64,000 nt of DNA from Rhizobium etli CFN 42 (GCF_000092045.1 NC_007761.1:2235001-2299000); one strand, 5' to 3'. Positions 36,808 to 45,186 are shown, numbered from the stretch's first letter. Notes: generated from the letters alone by a model not told the origin. Translations and numbers: made by a program.

Positions 36808-36897
36808 TTACGACAACATCGAGTATATCAGCGCACCGATGGAACCCCAGAAAATAACCGGCGTCAGGATCATCCCCACAACGAAGATTTTGGTCAC
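36808..36897 (-). CDS. Very small membrane protein (29 aa)
   Basis: From a GTG at 36897, preceded by GGAG at seven bases. It encodes a short basic start (VTK) and a single hydrophobic helix (IFVVGMILTPVIFWGSIGAL), then IYSMLS. Such one-helix proteins are common in rhizobial genomes but often unannotated. Function unknown. Support rests on the ribosome-binding site and the clean membrane profile. Confidence 0.45.
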   Translation of the reverse strand: MTKIFVVGMILTPVIFWGSIGALIYSMLS

Positions 36898-37298
36898 CGC
36901 TAAACTCCGCAAGTTCGTTCACCGCGAAAACCTATTGCAGCGACCGAGGGTTTGGTATCGGCATGAAGTCCGAGGCAGATCGGACCTTGGTCTCAGTCTC
37001 GATGGCGCCCTGCTTCAGCGGCCGCGGCGGCAAGTCACGGCCGCGATGGCGAGTGCCGCGGCGATCGCCATCGCTGCGACGGCAAAGGCGATCTGCTTCC
37101 CTGAGTGAATAGCCTCGGGGCCTGCGACGGCGACATCCGATGTTCCCGATCCCGCGCATCGCTGGCCGCGCAGCTGTGTTCGTGAGGTTTGTTCAGCCGC
37201 GGATCGGGGGCAGGAGAACGAGAATCGGACGGGAGGATGGTGATTGACTCTCCCCTGTTGTCGTGATTTCCCCTCTCGCATCATCAAGCGAGGACATC
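36898..37298. other. About 400-bp stretch without a supported gene
   Basis: Several overlapping frames are open on both strands, but none has a convincing start signal or domain. An alanine-rich run (around 37045-37095) reads as a hydrophobic helix on both strands and is probably compositional. The 3' end is the leader of the PhnA-domain gene. Confidence 0.35.
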
Positions 37299-37523
37299 AT
37301 GGCCGACGACATCATCGTCAAGGACAGCAACGGAAGCCAGCTTCACGACGGCGATTCGGTGACGCTGATCAAAGACCTCAAGGTCAAGGGCACCTCGGAG
37401 ACGCTGAAGCGTGGAACGCTGGTCAAGGGCATTCGCCTCACCGACAATCCCGGCGAAATCGAGTGCAACACCAAGCAGGTCAAAGGCCTCGTGCTGAAAA
37501 CGGAGTTCCTGAAGAAGGCGTAG
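37299..37523 (+). CDS. PhnA-domain (YjdM) protein
   Basis: 74 aa from the ATG at 37299, with GCGAGGAC upstream. It matches the C-terminal PhnA/YjdM beta-barrel domain almost end to end: IVKDSNGSQLHDGDSVTLIK, KVKGTSETLKRGTLVKGIRL, ECNTKQVKGLVLKTEFLKK. The N-terminal zinc ribbon of E. coli PhnA is absent, as in most alphaproteobacterial copies. Despite the name, this protein is not shown to act on phosphonates. It lies between regulators and cell-envelope genes. Function unknown. Confidence 0.85.
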   Translation: MADDIIVKDSNGSQLHDGDSVTLIKDLKVKGTSETLKRGTLVKGIRLTDNPGEIECNTKQVKGLVLKTEFLKKA

Positions 37524-37560
37524 GATCTACCTGCTGCGGCCCGTGGTCCCTTGCTGCAAC

Positions 37561-38367
37561 TTACGGCACTTCCTCGGTGATCACTTCGAAGCGGGAAAGC
37601 GTCGCCGGGCCGAAAGCCGTTGACATCGCGACGTCGGTGGCATCTCGGCCTGTCGCCATCAGAATTCTGCCGATACGCGGGGTGTTGTGGCGGGCATCGA
37701 CCGTGTGCCAGTGGCCGCCGAGAAAGACCTCGAACCAGGCGCTGAAATCCATCGGATTGGGATCGGCTGGGACGCCGATGTCGCCAAGATAGCCGGTACA
37801 ATATCTGGCGGGAATATTCATGCATCGGCAAAGCGCCATAGCGAGATGGGCGAAATCGCGGCAGACGCCGCTCTTGTCGGTAAATCCGCCATGAGCGGTC
37901 CGGAGAACGTCGGCCTTCTGATAGTCGAAGGTGATGTGGTTATGCACAAAATCGCAGATCGCCTGCACGCGCGCCCAGCCGAGCGGCGTCGATGAAAAGG
38001 TTTCCCAGGCAAAATCCGAGAGCCTGTCGGTGTCGCAGTAGCGGCTGCCGAGCAGGAAGACGAGCACCTCGTCAGGCAAGTCCTTGATCGCGTGCTGCAC
38101 GGCCTCGGTGGGTACGACGTCGGCTTGTCCCGTATCGTAGATCTCGAAGCTGGTTGAAATCGTCGTCAGCCCCGGCGGAGCGACGATCCGGCTGCAGGCG
38201 TTGCCGAAACTGTCGGTATATGCCCAGGCTTCGATCGGCCGATCGAATGTCAGGACCTGCTCGCTTAGAAGATCGGCGCGACGCGAGGGGTGAATGTTGA
38301 GGACCAGCAGCATCGGTGTCGGCTGGATGCATTCATAGCCCAGATGAAATCCGGCGCGTATCTTCAT
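37561..38367 (-). CDS. Transglutaminase-like cysteine peptidase-family protein
   Basis: 268 aa from the ATG at 38367 (GGGCGAGGAAAC upstream). The transglutaminase-core Cys lies in SGVCRDFAHLAMALCRCMN, with His in HWHTVDARHN supplying His and the following Asp region. An N-terminal beta domain (LGYECIQPTPMLLVLNIHPS) is present. These cytosolic proteins are probably proteases or amide hydrolases, not cross-linking enzymes. A perfect-match EcfG promoter lies 47 bp upstream. A second, related gene follows upstream on the same strand. Confidence 0.82.
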   Translation of the reverse strand: MKIRAGFHLGYECIQPTPMLLVLNIHPSRRADLLSEQVLTFDRPIEAWAYTDSFGNACSRIVAPPGLTTISTSFEIYDTGQADVVPTEAVQHAIKDLPDEVLVFLLGSRYCDTDRLSDFAWETFSSTPLGWARVQAICDFVHNHITFDYQKADVLRTAHGGFTDKSGVCRDFAHLAMALCRCMNIPARYCTGYLGDIGVPADPNPMDFSAWFEVFLGGHWHTVDARHNTPRIGRILMATGRDATDVAMSTAFGPATLSRFEVITEEVP

Positions 38368-38413
38368 TGCGGTTTCCTCGCCCTTTTCCCAGCATGGGTG
38401 GAGGTGAGTATGG

Positions 38414-38438
38414 AACGTCGATCGCGCTGCCCGGTTCC
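38414..38438 (-). promoter_or_regulatory. EcfG/RpoE2-type promoter of the transglutaminase-like gene
   Basis: Minus strand GGAAC (38438-38434), spacer of 16, CGTT (38417-38414): an exact match to the alphaproteobacterial general-stress consensus GGAAC-N16/17-CGTT. It lies 47 bp from the ATG at 38367, a normal leader length. Confidence 0.7.
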
Positions 38439-38494
38439 GCCGACCGCGGCTGTCGTTCGGCGCCGATCCAGCATCCCCGCCTGGCAATCGACCG

Positions 38495-39388
38495 CTACCC
38501 CTCTCTGATCCATGGCTGCCGCGTGGTCACGTTGACCTGCACCGTCATGCTGTCGAAATCCGAGCCATCGCCGTCATAGCTGCCGCTCAGGGGAATTGCC
38601 TGGCGCGGGTCGCGGGCAACGGCCACACGGATGAGATCGCGATTGCCGACGATGCCGTTGGTCGGATCGAACTCAGCCCAGCCCGCCCCTGGAAGATAGA
38701 CCTGGCACCAGGCATGTGTTGAGCCGCCGCCGAGCACGGTGGAGCCGTCCCGGTCGGGGACATAGACATAACCGCTGACGAACCGGGCGGCCAGACCAAG
38801 CGTGCGGGCCGCCTCCATCATCAGAAGTGCGAAATCCCGGCAGGTGCCGGAGCGAAGCTGCAAGGTTTCGATCGGCAACTGCGTCCCGTGTTCCTGGCGC
38901 CGCCCATAAACGAAGCTTTCGCGAATGGCATAACACATTGTCATCAGCAGGTGCCCGGTCTCCGTCGAGTGGCCCACACGCACGAACCGCCGCGCCCAGC
39001 GGCCGACCTCATCGCCTGGATCGGGATAGTGGCGCTGCATCGCTGGCGCGAGATCGGCGATTTCGTCCTTGTCGTAAGAGAAGGGATAGGTCAGCGCCGC
39101 CTCGTCAATGCGGATATCGGGAGCGAGTTGAGGTGTGTGATCGAGCGTGATCCAGGTTTCGAAACGAAGCTCCGCCGACGGCCGCAAAAAATCGACCAGC
39201 GCCACGCAATTGCCGAAAACATCGTGGATCCAGCGCACATGGCTTTGCTCCGGATAGGTCGTCAGCGACGCCTCGATCAGCCGCTGGTCGAAACTGTCGC
39301 GCGGTCGGAACATCAGGCGATGCTCGCCGAAATCGACATCTCGGCGGTAACGATAGGACGTAATGTGTCGGACGGAGAAAATCGTCAT
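38495..39388 (-). CDS. Transglutaminase-like protein with bacterial N-terminal domain
   Basis: 297 aa. The N-terminal domain starts FSVRHITSYRYRRDVDFGEH. The catalytic triad is clear: Cys in SGTCRDFALLMMEAARTLG, His in GSTHAWCQVYLPG and Asp in FDPTNGIVG. The family is thought to cleave peptide or amide bonds. It lies 127 bp upstream of the second transglutaminase-like gene in the same direction, so the pair may act together, although the downstream gene also has its own stress promoter. Start at 39388. Confidence 0.85.
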   Translation of the reverse strand: MTIFSVRHITSYRYRRDVDFGEHRLMFRPRDSFDQRLIEASLTTYPEQSHVRWIHDVFGNCVALVDFLRPSAELRFETWITLDHTPQLAPDIRIDEAALTYPFSYDKDEIADLAPAMQRHYPDPGDEVGRWARRFVRVGHSTETGHLLMTMCYAIRESFVYGRRQEHGTQLPIETLQLRSGTCRDFALLMMEAARTLGLAARFVSGYVYVPDRDGSTVLGGGSTHAWCQVYLPGAGWAEFDPTNGIVGNRDLIRVAVARDPRQAIPLSGSYDGDGSDFDSMTVQVNVTTRQPWIREG

Positions 39389-39571
39389 GGGCTGGCGCCG
39401 GCTGATTTGTTCACGTTGCTGCTCCTACAGCGCCGCACGTCTTATCAGACGCCGCAAGCGCCCTGCCCCTTTCCCGGCTCATCCCGATTTCTTGTCATAT
39501 AAGCAGGTTCGAAAGATTGCTATTGTACCTTCACCGATCGACGGCAGAGCCGTCCAACCTAAGAGGATAAC

Positions 39572-39688
39572 ATGCATATCATCTGGGACGTACTGACGCT
39601 TCTGCTGACCATCGGTTCGCTCTATGGCGGTCGCGAATACCGGATTATTCGCGCCCGTGCCCGCGCTCAGAATTGGGGCAACTTCTGA
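39572..39688 (+). CDS. Small membrane protein (38 aa)
   Basis: The ATG at 39572 has AAGAGGATA upstream. It encodes a one-helix protein (IIWDVLTLLLTIGSLYGG) with an arginine-rich tail (REYRIIRARARAQNWGNF). The codon pattern and ribosome-binding site support a real gene. Function unknown. Followed within 25 bp by the EcfG-like promoter of the candidate sRNA. Confidence 0.6.
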   Translation: MHIIWDVLTLLLTIGSLYGGREYRIIRARARAQNWGNF

Positions 39689-39709
39689 CCCGGTTCTGAC
39701 GCCGCTGCC

Positions 39710-39734
39710 GGAACCTTTCGGTCGCGGTTACGTC
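39710..39734 (+). promoter_or_regulatory. EcfG/RpoE2-like promoter of a candidate sRNA
   Basis: GGAAC (39710-39714), 16-base spacer, CGTC (39731-39734): one mismatch from GGAAC-N16/17-CGTT. Expected transcription start near 39741. No convincing coding sequence begins downstream before the terminator. Confidence 0.45.
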
Positions 39735-39740
39735 GAATGA

Positions 39741-39849
39741 CGTACGGCGGCGCCATTAAGGAAATGCTGTATCAGTCGGGACGGTTTTCGTCCGTCCATT
39801 CTCTCTGTTATGTTATGCTAAGCCCGCCTCACCCCAGGCGGGCTTTTTT
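39741..39849 (+). ncRNA. Candidate stress-controlled small RNA, about 109 nt
   Basis: Between an EcfG-like promoter and a strong intrinsic terminator lies about 109 nt with no convincing ORF. It has one internal hairpin (GGACGG-TTTT-CGTCC at about 39779-39793), a pyrimidine-rich single-stranded stretch (CCATTCTCTCTGTTATG) and the terminator hairpin. This is the classical layout of a trans-acting sRNA. Ends are estimated. It could instead be an untranslated leader or decayed sequence. Confidence 0.45.
39820..39849 (+). terminator. Intrinsic terminator
   Basis: AAGCCCGCCT (39820-39829) pairs with AGGCGGGCTT (39836-39845) across a 6-nt loop and runs into a T6 tract (39844-39849). It is a textbook rho-independent terminator and ends the candidate sRNA. 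Confidence 0.85.
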
Positions 39850-39885
39850 CATGCAAGATTTGCTGCGTGTCGCCGGCAGCCGCCG

Positions 39886-40044
39886 TTACTTCTTGGCGCC
39901 GGATGAAAGCACCCGATGAGTGGCATTATCCATTGCGTGGCTCGCCTCTTGTCCATCCTTCTTCAGCCCGTATGCGGTATTGCCGCAGCCGGAAAGCGTA
40001 AGCAGGCCAAGGCAGCAGGCGATAGCGATTGCAGCTTTTGACAT
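39886..40044 (-). CDS. Entericidin-family small lipoprotein
   Basis: 52 aa from the ATG at 40044. Signal peptide with lipobox LSGC, then the EcnA/EcnB-type mature part (GNTAYGLKKDGQEASHAMDN). Entericidins are small stress- or stationary-phase-induced lipoproteins linked to toxin/antidote-like lysis in enterics; in rhizobia they are abundant and their role is unclear. Monocistronic. An upstream GGAAC at about 40166 lacks a matching -10. Confidence 0.8.
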   Translation of the reverse strand: MSKAAIAIACCLGLLTLSGCGNTAYGLKKDGQEASHAMDNATHRVLSSGAKK

Positions 40045-40400
40045 CGAGGTTTTCCCTGATTGAACGAACCCCCGGAGAAATGACGCAGCCCGAGCCAAAA
40101 TCAATCCGCCGGCGGCCGAACATAATCCAGCGCCTGCGCCGAATTGGTGCATCCGGCGGCTCCCTGTTCCGCCGAGGCACGGATTACTGCGGTTAGAACT
40201 CTCCGAAATGTAGAATTTCTGGACGGGAAGCAAGGCTGCTGCCAGTCATCCGTGTATTTCCTCCTCATATCTCCGCATTTTCGCGAGCGTTCCCATAATT
40301 TATCATTTTACTTAAATATAACACTTTACCAATTGTTAGTAATAATCTTGCGCAACTTGCACTTTGCCTTATGCTTTACTCAAAAACGGGAGAGGAAAGA
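40045..40400. other. Intergenic region with a sigma70-like promoter
   Basis: The right half is AT-rich. TTGCGC (40348-40353) and TATGCT (40370-40375) with a 16-base spacer could be the promoter of the 38-aa gene at 40401. No coding sequence is supported in the rest. Confidence 0.35.
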
Positions 40401-40517
40401 ATGTTAAGCAAAAGCCTGATCATGCCTTTCAGCTTCGCAATTCTTGCGCTAAGCGGCCTGCTGTTCCAATTCGTCGCTTACCTGTTGGAAACGCCGGTCA
40501 CCGTGCTGCATCCCTGA
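40401..40517 (+). CDS. Small membrane protein (38 aa)
   Basis: The ATG at 40401 has GAGAGGAAAG upstream. It encodes a short basic start (MLSKSL) and a hydrophobic helix (FAILALSGLLFQFVAYLL), ending ETPVTVLHP. Base composition is typical of a real gene, with a plausible sigma70-type promoter. Function unknown. Confidence 0.55.
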   Translation: MLSKSLIMPFSFAILALSGLLFQFVAYLLETPVTVLHP

Positions 40518-40554
40518 GCGCTTAGAGCCTTTCCGGGTTAGTTCCCCCTGGAGT

Positions 40555-40579
40555 GGAACTTTCTTTCGTTTCGTGCATT
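40555..40579 (+). promoter_or_regulatory. EcfG/RpoE2-like promoter for the GlsB/YeaQ gene
   Basis: GGAAC (40555-40559), 16-base spacer, CATT (40576-40579): one mismatch in the -10 element. It lies 31 bp from the ATG at 40611, very similar to the spacing of the perfect site at 41258. Confidence 0.45.
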
Positions 40580-40610
40580 CTTGCGAGTCGTTTCACCAGG
40601 AGGGATCACT

Positions 40611-40865
40611 ATGGAAGACGCAGGCGTGGGCTGGATTGCGGCCATCATCATCGGCGGCATCGCTGGATGGCTGGCAGAAAAGGTCATGAGCAGCAATATG
40701 GGCGTGCTTATGAACATATTGCTCGGCATCGTCGGCGCGATCGTCGCCAACTGGATCCTGGGTCTCCTGCACATTCAGCCGCTGGCCGGATGGCTTGGTT
40801 ACCTGATCACCGGCTTCATCGGTGCCTGCATTCTGATTTTCATCGGCCGCGCCATTCGCCGCTGA
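40611..40865 (+). CDS. GlsB/YeaQ/YmgE-family (transglycosylase-associated) membrane protein
   Basis: 84 aa with AGGAGGGA before the ATG at 40611. It has three glycine-rich helices: GWIAAIIIGGIAGWLAEKVM, LMNILLGIVGAIVANWILGL and GYLITGFIGACILIFIGRAI, the diagnostic pattern of this family. Members are induced by stress and stationary phase in many bacteria; biochemical activity is not established. A stress-type promoter is just upstream and an intrinsic terminator just downstream, so it is monocistronic. Confidence 0.92.
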   Translation: MEDAGVGWIAAIIIGGIAGWLAEKVMSSNMGVLMNILLGIVGAIVANWILGLLHIQPLAGWLGYLITGFIGACILIFIGRAIRR

Positions 40866-40895
40866 TTGTCCAGGCATAACTGGCAGACATCACCA

Positions 40896-40926
40896 AAAGC
40901 CGGGCGCGACTTGCGTCCGGCTTTTT
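40896..40926 (+). terminator. Intrinsic terminator of the GlsB/YeaQ gene
   Basis: An AAAGCCGG arm pairs with CCGGCTTT around a GC-rich 13-nt loop and runs into T5. It lies about 30 bp after the stop and faces the end of the DUF883 gene, so it may serve both directions. Confidence 0.8.
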
Positions 40927-40944
40927 CTGTCCCGAATTCCATGT

Positions 40945-41226
40945 TCAGCGGCGGCTTAGCAGGCCGAAAAGATAGGCTACGCCTGCCGTTATCGCGAGCG
41001 CCATGATCGGTTCTTCGCGAACCTTGTCGCGCAGCCGTTCCGTCATCAGCGAAGCTTCGTCCGTAACCACCGACTTCGCGCCCTGTCCCAGCGATCGCAC
41101 ACTGTCCGTCAGTCTGGACAGATCTTCACGGAGTGCCGTGACCTGCGCCGACAGATCGTCTGCTGCGAGATCCGCCTTGACGCGCGCAGCGGTGGATTCG
41201 GCGGAAGCGGTTTTCAAATCTGCCAT
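40945..41226 (-). CDS. DUF883/ElaB-YqjD-family membrane-anchored protein
   Basis: 93 aa. The ATG at 41226 has AGGAG seven bases upstream, so it is preferred to the Met at 41244. A helical coiled-coil region (VKADLAADDLSAQVTALRED) and the C-terminal block RDKVREEPIMALAITAGVAY with a membrane helix ending LLSRR match the DUF883 family. E. coli members bind ribosomes and the inner membrane in stationary phase. A perfect EcfG-type promoter lies 32 bp upstream. Confidence 0.85.
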   Translation of the reverse strand: MADLKTASAESTAARVKADLAADDLSAQVTALREDLSRLTDSVRSLGQGAKSVVTDEASLMTERLRDKVREEPIMALAITAGVAYLFGLLSRR

Positions 41227-41257
41227 TGTCTGCTCCTGTTTCATGGGATGCCGCTTC

Positions 41258-41283
41258 AACGAAATGGCGGCCCGAAAGGTTCC
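41258..41283 (-). promoter_or_regulatory. EcfG/RpoE2-type promoter of the DUF883 gene
   Basis: Minus strand GGAAC (41283-41279), 17-base spacer, CGTT (41261-41258): exact match to GGAAC-N16/17-CGTT. The ATG is 32 bp downstream. Confidence 0.72.
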
Positions 41284-41445
41284 GCCGGGAGCCGATCTTT
41301 TGTTAGCCGTCAACGCGTTGCGTCGCCCTCGCGGTCATGCGCAGCTTTTCGCGTGACAACCCTTCATTTCCTCACGGCTTTGTTTTAAGGAACTCGCATG
41401 TCTGCCCGTGCGCGGGTCAATAAATACTGCGAGGTTTGCGTTTCC

Positions 41446-43338
41446 ATGTTCCATCTTCTGAGAAGAGCTGCTCAGACCTGGGTTGCCAAGCTGCTCCTGC
41501 TTCTCCTGGTGGCCTCCTTCGGCATCTGGGGCATATCGCGTGAGCTGATATCAGGCGGCAGCAGCACCACGGTCGTGACCGTCGGCGATCAGAAGGTGGG
41601 CGTCACCGAATTCCAGCTTGCCTATCAGCGCCAGGTGACAAGCATCGGCCAGCAGTTCGGCATGCGCCTCACGCCCGAGCAGGCCCGCGCCTTCGGTGTC
41701 GAGCAGCAGGTGCTGTCACAGCTCGTTGCCGGCGCCTCGCTCGACCAGCTCGCCGAAGATATGAACCTCGGCCTGTCCGAGGATCGTCTCGCCCAGCTGA
41801 TTGGCGACGATCCGGCTTTCAAGGCTGTCAATGGCCAGTTCGATCGCGAGTTGTTCGTTTCGCGCCTGCGCAATGCCGGCATCCGCCAGGACGATTACAT
41901 CAAGGAGCGCAGCAAGGTCGCCGTCCGCAGCCAGATCGTCGATGCCGTTTCCAACGGCTTTACCGCGCCGAAGACGCTGATCGACGCACTGAAGCTCTAT
42001 GGCGACGAAAGCCGCAGCATCGACTACCTCTTGCTGACCAACGCCAATATCGAGCCGATCAAGGCGCCCGCCGACGACGTGCTGGCGAGCTGGTTCGAAG
42101 GTGTCAAGCAGCGCTACCGCGCACCGGAATACCGCAAGCTCATCTATCTCAAGCTGCAACCGGCCGATATCGCCGACGCCGCGACCGTTACCGACGACCA
42201 GATCCGCGAAGCTTTCGAGAAGGGCAAGGATAGTTATCGCACGCCGGAAAGCCGGACGATCGAACAGCTGACCTTCGCCAGCAAGGATCTCGCCACCGCC
42301 GCCGAAACGGCGCTTAAGGGCGGCACCAGCTTCGACCAGCTTCTCACCGACCAGGGCAAGACGGCAAGCGACGTGCTCCTCGGCGAGTTCACCAAGGACA
42401 AGGTTCCCGACCAGGCCGTCGCCGATGCCGCCTTTGCCGTGTCGAAGGATGGCGGCACGACGCCTGTCGTCGACGGCTCGTTCGGCCCGGTCATTCTGCG
42501 CATCACCAACATCAAGCCGGAAACGGTCAAAAATTTCGACGAGGTGAAGGAAGACATCCGCAAGCAGCTGGCGCTTTCCAACGCTTCTCAGGAAGTGATC
42601 AACGTTCATGACCGTATCGAGGACATGCGCGCCGGCGGCTCCACGCTCGAGGATATCGCCGGTCAGCTGAAGCTCAAGGCGGTGACCGTCGACGCCGTCG
42701 ATGCGACCGGCGTCGACAAGGACGGTAAAGAGGTCAAGGATCTTCCCGCCAAGCAGCAGCTGCTCGGCGAAGCCTTCAAGACCGAGGTCGGCGTCGATGC
42801 CTCGCCGCTTCCGATCGGCAATGACGGCTATGTCTGGTTCAACGTCCGCGAAATCACGCCGGACCGGGACCGCCCGATCGCGGAGGTGCGCGAGAAAGCC
42901 GTCGAGGACTGGACAGCAGAGCAGCAGAAGGCCGAACTCGCCAAGAAGGCCGAGGAATTGAAGGCCCAGGCGCAAAAGGGCGCCGCCCTTGCCGACATTG
43001 CGGCGCCGCTCGGCATCGCCGTCGAAAGCAAGAGCGGCATCACCCGCTCCACCGATGATCCGGTTCTCGGACGCGCCGCCGTCAAGGCCGCCTTCTCCGG
43101 CCCGGTGGATACGGTTGCAAGCGCGGTCGGCGCCGATCCCTCGACACAGATCCTGATGAAGGTCACCGAGGTCAACAGCCAACCGACCAGCGACGTGCTG
43201 AACAACCGCGACGCCCAGCTCACCGCCATGGCCAATGCCGCCGGCGATGATATTCTCGACCAGATGGTCAACCTGCTACAGACGCAGTATGGGGCTTCGA
43301 TCAACCAGACGCTCGCCGAACAGGCGACGGTCCGCTAG
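41446..43338 (+). CDS. ppiD: Membrane-anchored periplasmic peptidyl-prolyl isomerase/chaperone
   Basis: 630 aa from the ATG at 41446 ([20 protein letters not shown]), an uncleaved N-terminal anchor. The SurA/PpiD-type N domain ([20 protein letters not shown]) is followed by a PPIC parvulin-like domain and the [13 protein letters not shown]-terminal block. It assists folding of exported proteins at the Sec exit. An upstream in-frame Met at 41398 adds 16 residues before the anchor and is less likely. The stop is followed after 8 bp by trpD, so the genes may share a transcript. Confidence 0.9.
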   Translation: MFHLLRRAAQTWVAKLLLLLLVASFGIWGISRELISGGSSTTVVTVGDQKVGVTEFQLAYQRQVTSIGQQFGMRLTPEQARAFGVEQQVLSQLVAGASLDQLAEDMNLGLSEDRLAQLIGDDPAFKAVNGQFDRELFVSRLRNAGIRQDDYIKERSKVAVRSQIVDAVSNGFTAPKTLIDALKLYGDESRSIDYLLLTNANIEPIKAPADDVLASWFEGVKQRYRAPEYRKLIYLKLQPADIADAATVTDDQIREAFEKGKDSYRTPESRTIEQLTFASKDLATAAETALKGGTSFDQLLTDQGKTASDVLLGEFTKDKVPDQAVADAAFAVSKDGGTTPVVDGSFGPVILRITNIKPETVKNFDEVKEDIRKQLALSNASQEVINVHDRIEDMRAGGSTLEDIAGQLKLKAVTVDAVDATGVDKDGKEVKDLPAKQQLLGEAFKTEVGVDASPLPIGNDGYVWFNVREITPDRDRPIAEVREKAVEDWTAEQQKAELAKKAEELKAQAQKGAALADIAAPLGIAVESKSGITRSTDDPVLGRAAVKAAFSGPVDTVASAVGADPSTQILMKVTEVNSQPTSDVLNNRDAQLTAMANAAGDDILDQMVNLLQTQYGASINQTLAEQATVR

Positions 43339-43346
43339 GAGGTTTT

Positions 43347-44363
43347 ATGACCGATCTGAAGCCGTTCCTGGCCAAGGTAGCGAGCCGCGAGCCGCTGACG
43401 CGTGACGAGGCCCGTGCCGCCTTCGACATCCTGATGTCGGGCCAGGCAACGCCCTCGCAGATCGGCGGCTTTCTGATGGCGCTGCGCGTGCGCGGCGAAA
43501 GCGTCGACGAGATCGTCGGCGCCGTCACCACCATGCGGTCGAAAATGCTGACCGTCGAGGCGCCGGCCGATGCGATCGACATCGTCGGCACCGGCGGCGA
43601 CGCCAGCGGCACCTATAATATTTCGACGCTGGCGGCGCTGATCGTTGCCGGCGCCGGTGTGCCCGTCGCCAAGCACGGCAATCGGGCGCTGAGCTCGAAA
43701 TCAGGCGCGGCGGACAATCTGTCGGCCCTTGGCGTCAATATCGATGTCGGTCCCGAGATCATCTCCCGCTGCATCGCCGAGGCCAGCGTGGGCTTCATGT
43801 TCGCCCAGCTTCATCATTCCGCCATGCGCCATGTCGGCCCGTCCCGCGTCGAACTCGGCACGCGCACCATCTTCAACCTTCTCGGGCCGCTCTCCAATCC
43901 GGCCGGTGTGCGCCGCCAACTGCTTGGCGTCTTCTCGCCGCAATGGCTGGTGCCGCTGGCCGAAGTCATGCGCGATCTCGGCTCCGAATGCGTCTGGGTC
44001 GTCCACGGCGACGGTCTCGACGAAATCACCACAACAGGCATCACCAAGGTTGCCGCGCTCGAAGACGGCAAGATCCGCAGCTTCGAGCTGTCGCCCGCCG
44101 ACTTTGGAGTCAGCCCCTGCGTGCTCGCCGATATCAAGGGCGGCGATGGTGTCGCCAATGCTGCAGCGCTTCGCGAGGTTCTCGGCGGCGCGAAAAACGC
44201 CTACCGCGATGTTTCGCTGGCCAATGCGGCCGCCTCGCTCGTCATCTCGGGCAAGGTCGAAACGATCCGCGACGGCATGAAGCTTGCCGCGCATTCGCTC
44301 GATAGCGGCGCCACCGCGCTCGCTCTCGACAAACTCATCGCCGTTTCCAACGATATCGATTAG
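43347..44363 (+). CDS. trpD: Anthranilate phosphoribosyltransferase
   Basis: 338 aa with AGGAGG before the ATG. The PRPP-binding [13 protein letters not shown], the anthranilate-site [16 protein letters not shown] and the [12 protein letters not shown] block are intact. It transfers phosphoribose to anthranilate in tryptophan synthesis. In rhizobia the first enzyme is the fused TrpE(G) encoded elsewhere; trpD-trpC are linked here. trpC starts 9 bp after the stop. Confidence 0.97.
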   Translation: MTDLKPFLAKVASREPLTRDEARAAFDILMSGQATPSQIGGFLMALRVRGESVDEIVGAVTTMRSKMLTVEAPADAIDIVGTGGDASGTYNISTLAALIVAGAGVPVAKHGNRALSSKSGAADNLSALGVNIDVGPEIISRCIAEASVGFMFAQLHHSAMRHVGPSRVELGTRTIFNLLGPLSNPAGVRRQLLGVFSPQWLVPLAEVMRDLGSECVWVVHGDGLDEITTTGITKVAALEDGKIRSFELSPADFGVSPCVLADIKGGDGVANAAALREVLGGAKNAYRDVSLANAAASLVISGKVETIRDGMKLAAHSLDSGATALALDKLIAVSNDID

Positions 44364-44372
44364 GATTGCCGG

Positions 44373-45185
44373 ATGAGCGATATCCTGAAGAAGATCGAAC
44401 TCTACAAGCGCGAGGAAATCGCCGCCGCCAAGGCGGCAGTGTCGCTGGCCGACCTGAAGGCGATGCAGGCGGGGCAGTCCGCGCCGCGCGGTTTTTATCA
44501 GGCCCTCACGGCCAAGCGTGAGGCTGGCCATTTCGGCCTGATCGCCGAGATCAAGAAGGCAAGCCCGTCCAAGGGCCTCATTCGTCCGGATTTCGATCCG
44601 CCGGCGCTGGCCAAGGCCTACGAAGCCGGCGGCGCAGCCTGCCTTTCCGTGCTCACCGATACGCCAAGCTTTCAGGGTGCACCGGAATTTTTGACGGCGG
44701 CGCGCGCTGCCTGCGCCCTGCCCGCTTTGCGCAAGGACTTCATGTTCGAGACCTATCAGGTGCATGAGGCCCGAGCCTGGGGCGCCGATTGCATTCTGCT
44801 GATCATGGCGTCGCTGACCGACGACGAGGCTGAGCGTCTGCAGGACGAATCTTTTTCGCTCGGCATGGATGTACTGGTCGAGGTTCACGACGCGTCGGAA
44901 ATGGAACGTGCGCTGAAGCTGTCCTCGCCGCTTATCGGCATCAACAACCGCAACCTCAGGACTTTCGAAGTCGGCCTGACGGTCAGCGAGACGCTTGCCT
45001 CCATGGTTCCTGACGACCGGCTCCTCGTCGGCGAGAGCGGCATCTTCACCCATGCCGATTGCAAGCGCCTGCAGGCCGCCGGCATCAATACCTTCCTGGT
45101 CGGCGAAAGCCTGATGCGCAAGGACGACGTGACGGCCGCTACCCGCGCGCTGCTCGTCGGCGAAGCGGCAATCGCGGCCGAATGA
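44373..45185 (+). CDS. trpC: Indole-3-glycerol-phosphate synthase
   Basis: 270 aa. TIM-barrel motifs: [17 protein letters not shown] with the catalytic Lys, [23 protein letters not shown] and [13 protein letters not shown], then LVGESGIF. It closes the indole ring in tryptophan synthesis. A monofunctional enzyme, not fused to TrpF. The stop is immediately followed (1 bp) by the moaC start, joining tryptophan and molybdenum-cofactor genes in one operon. Confidence 0.97.
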   Translation: MSDILKKIELYKREEIAAAKAAVSLADLKAMQAGQSAPRGFYQALTAKREAGHFGLIAEIKKASPSKGLIRPDFDPPALAKAYEAGGAACLSVLTDTPSFQGAPEFLTAARAACALPALRKDFMFETYQVHEARAWGADCILLIMASLTDDEAERLQDESFSLGMDVLVEVHDASEMERALKLSSPLIGINNRNLRTFEVGLTVSETLASMVPDDRLLVGESGIFTHADCKRLQAAGINTFLVGESLMRKDDVTAATRALLVGEAAIAAE

Positions 45186-45186
45186 G

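Noticed and set aside
36725..37108. 127-codon plus-strand frame between TetR and PhnA genes
   Set aside because: Its start overlaps the LysR remnant on the other strand, it has no domain, and its alanine-rich end is compositional.
39737..39919. 60-codon frame starting inside the candidate sRNA
   Set aside because: It runs through a strong intrinsic terminator and into the convergent entericidin gene, so it is unlikely to be translated as a gene.
43200..43346. Possible trp leader/attenuator before trpD
   Set aside because: trpD starts 8 bp after the ppiD stop; there is no leader peptide with Trp codons and no alternative hairpins.
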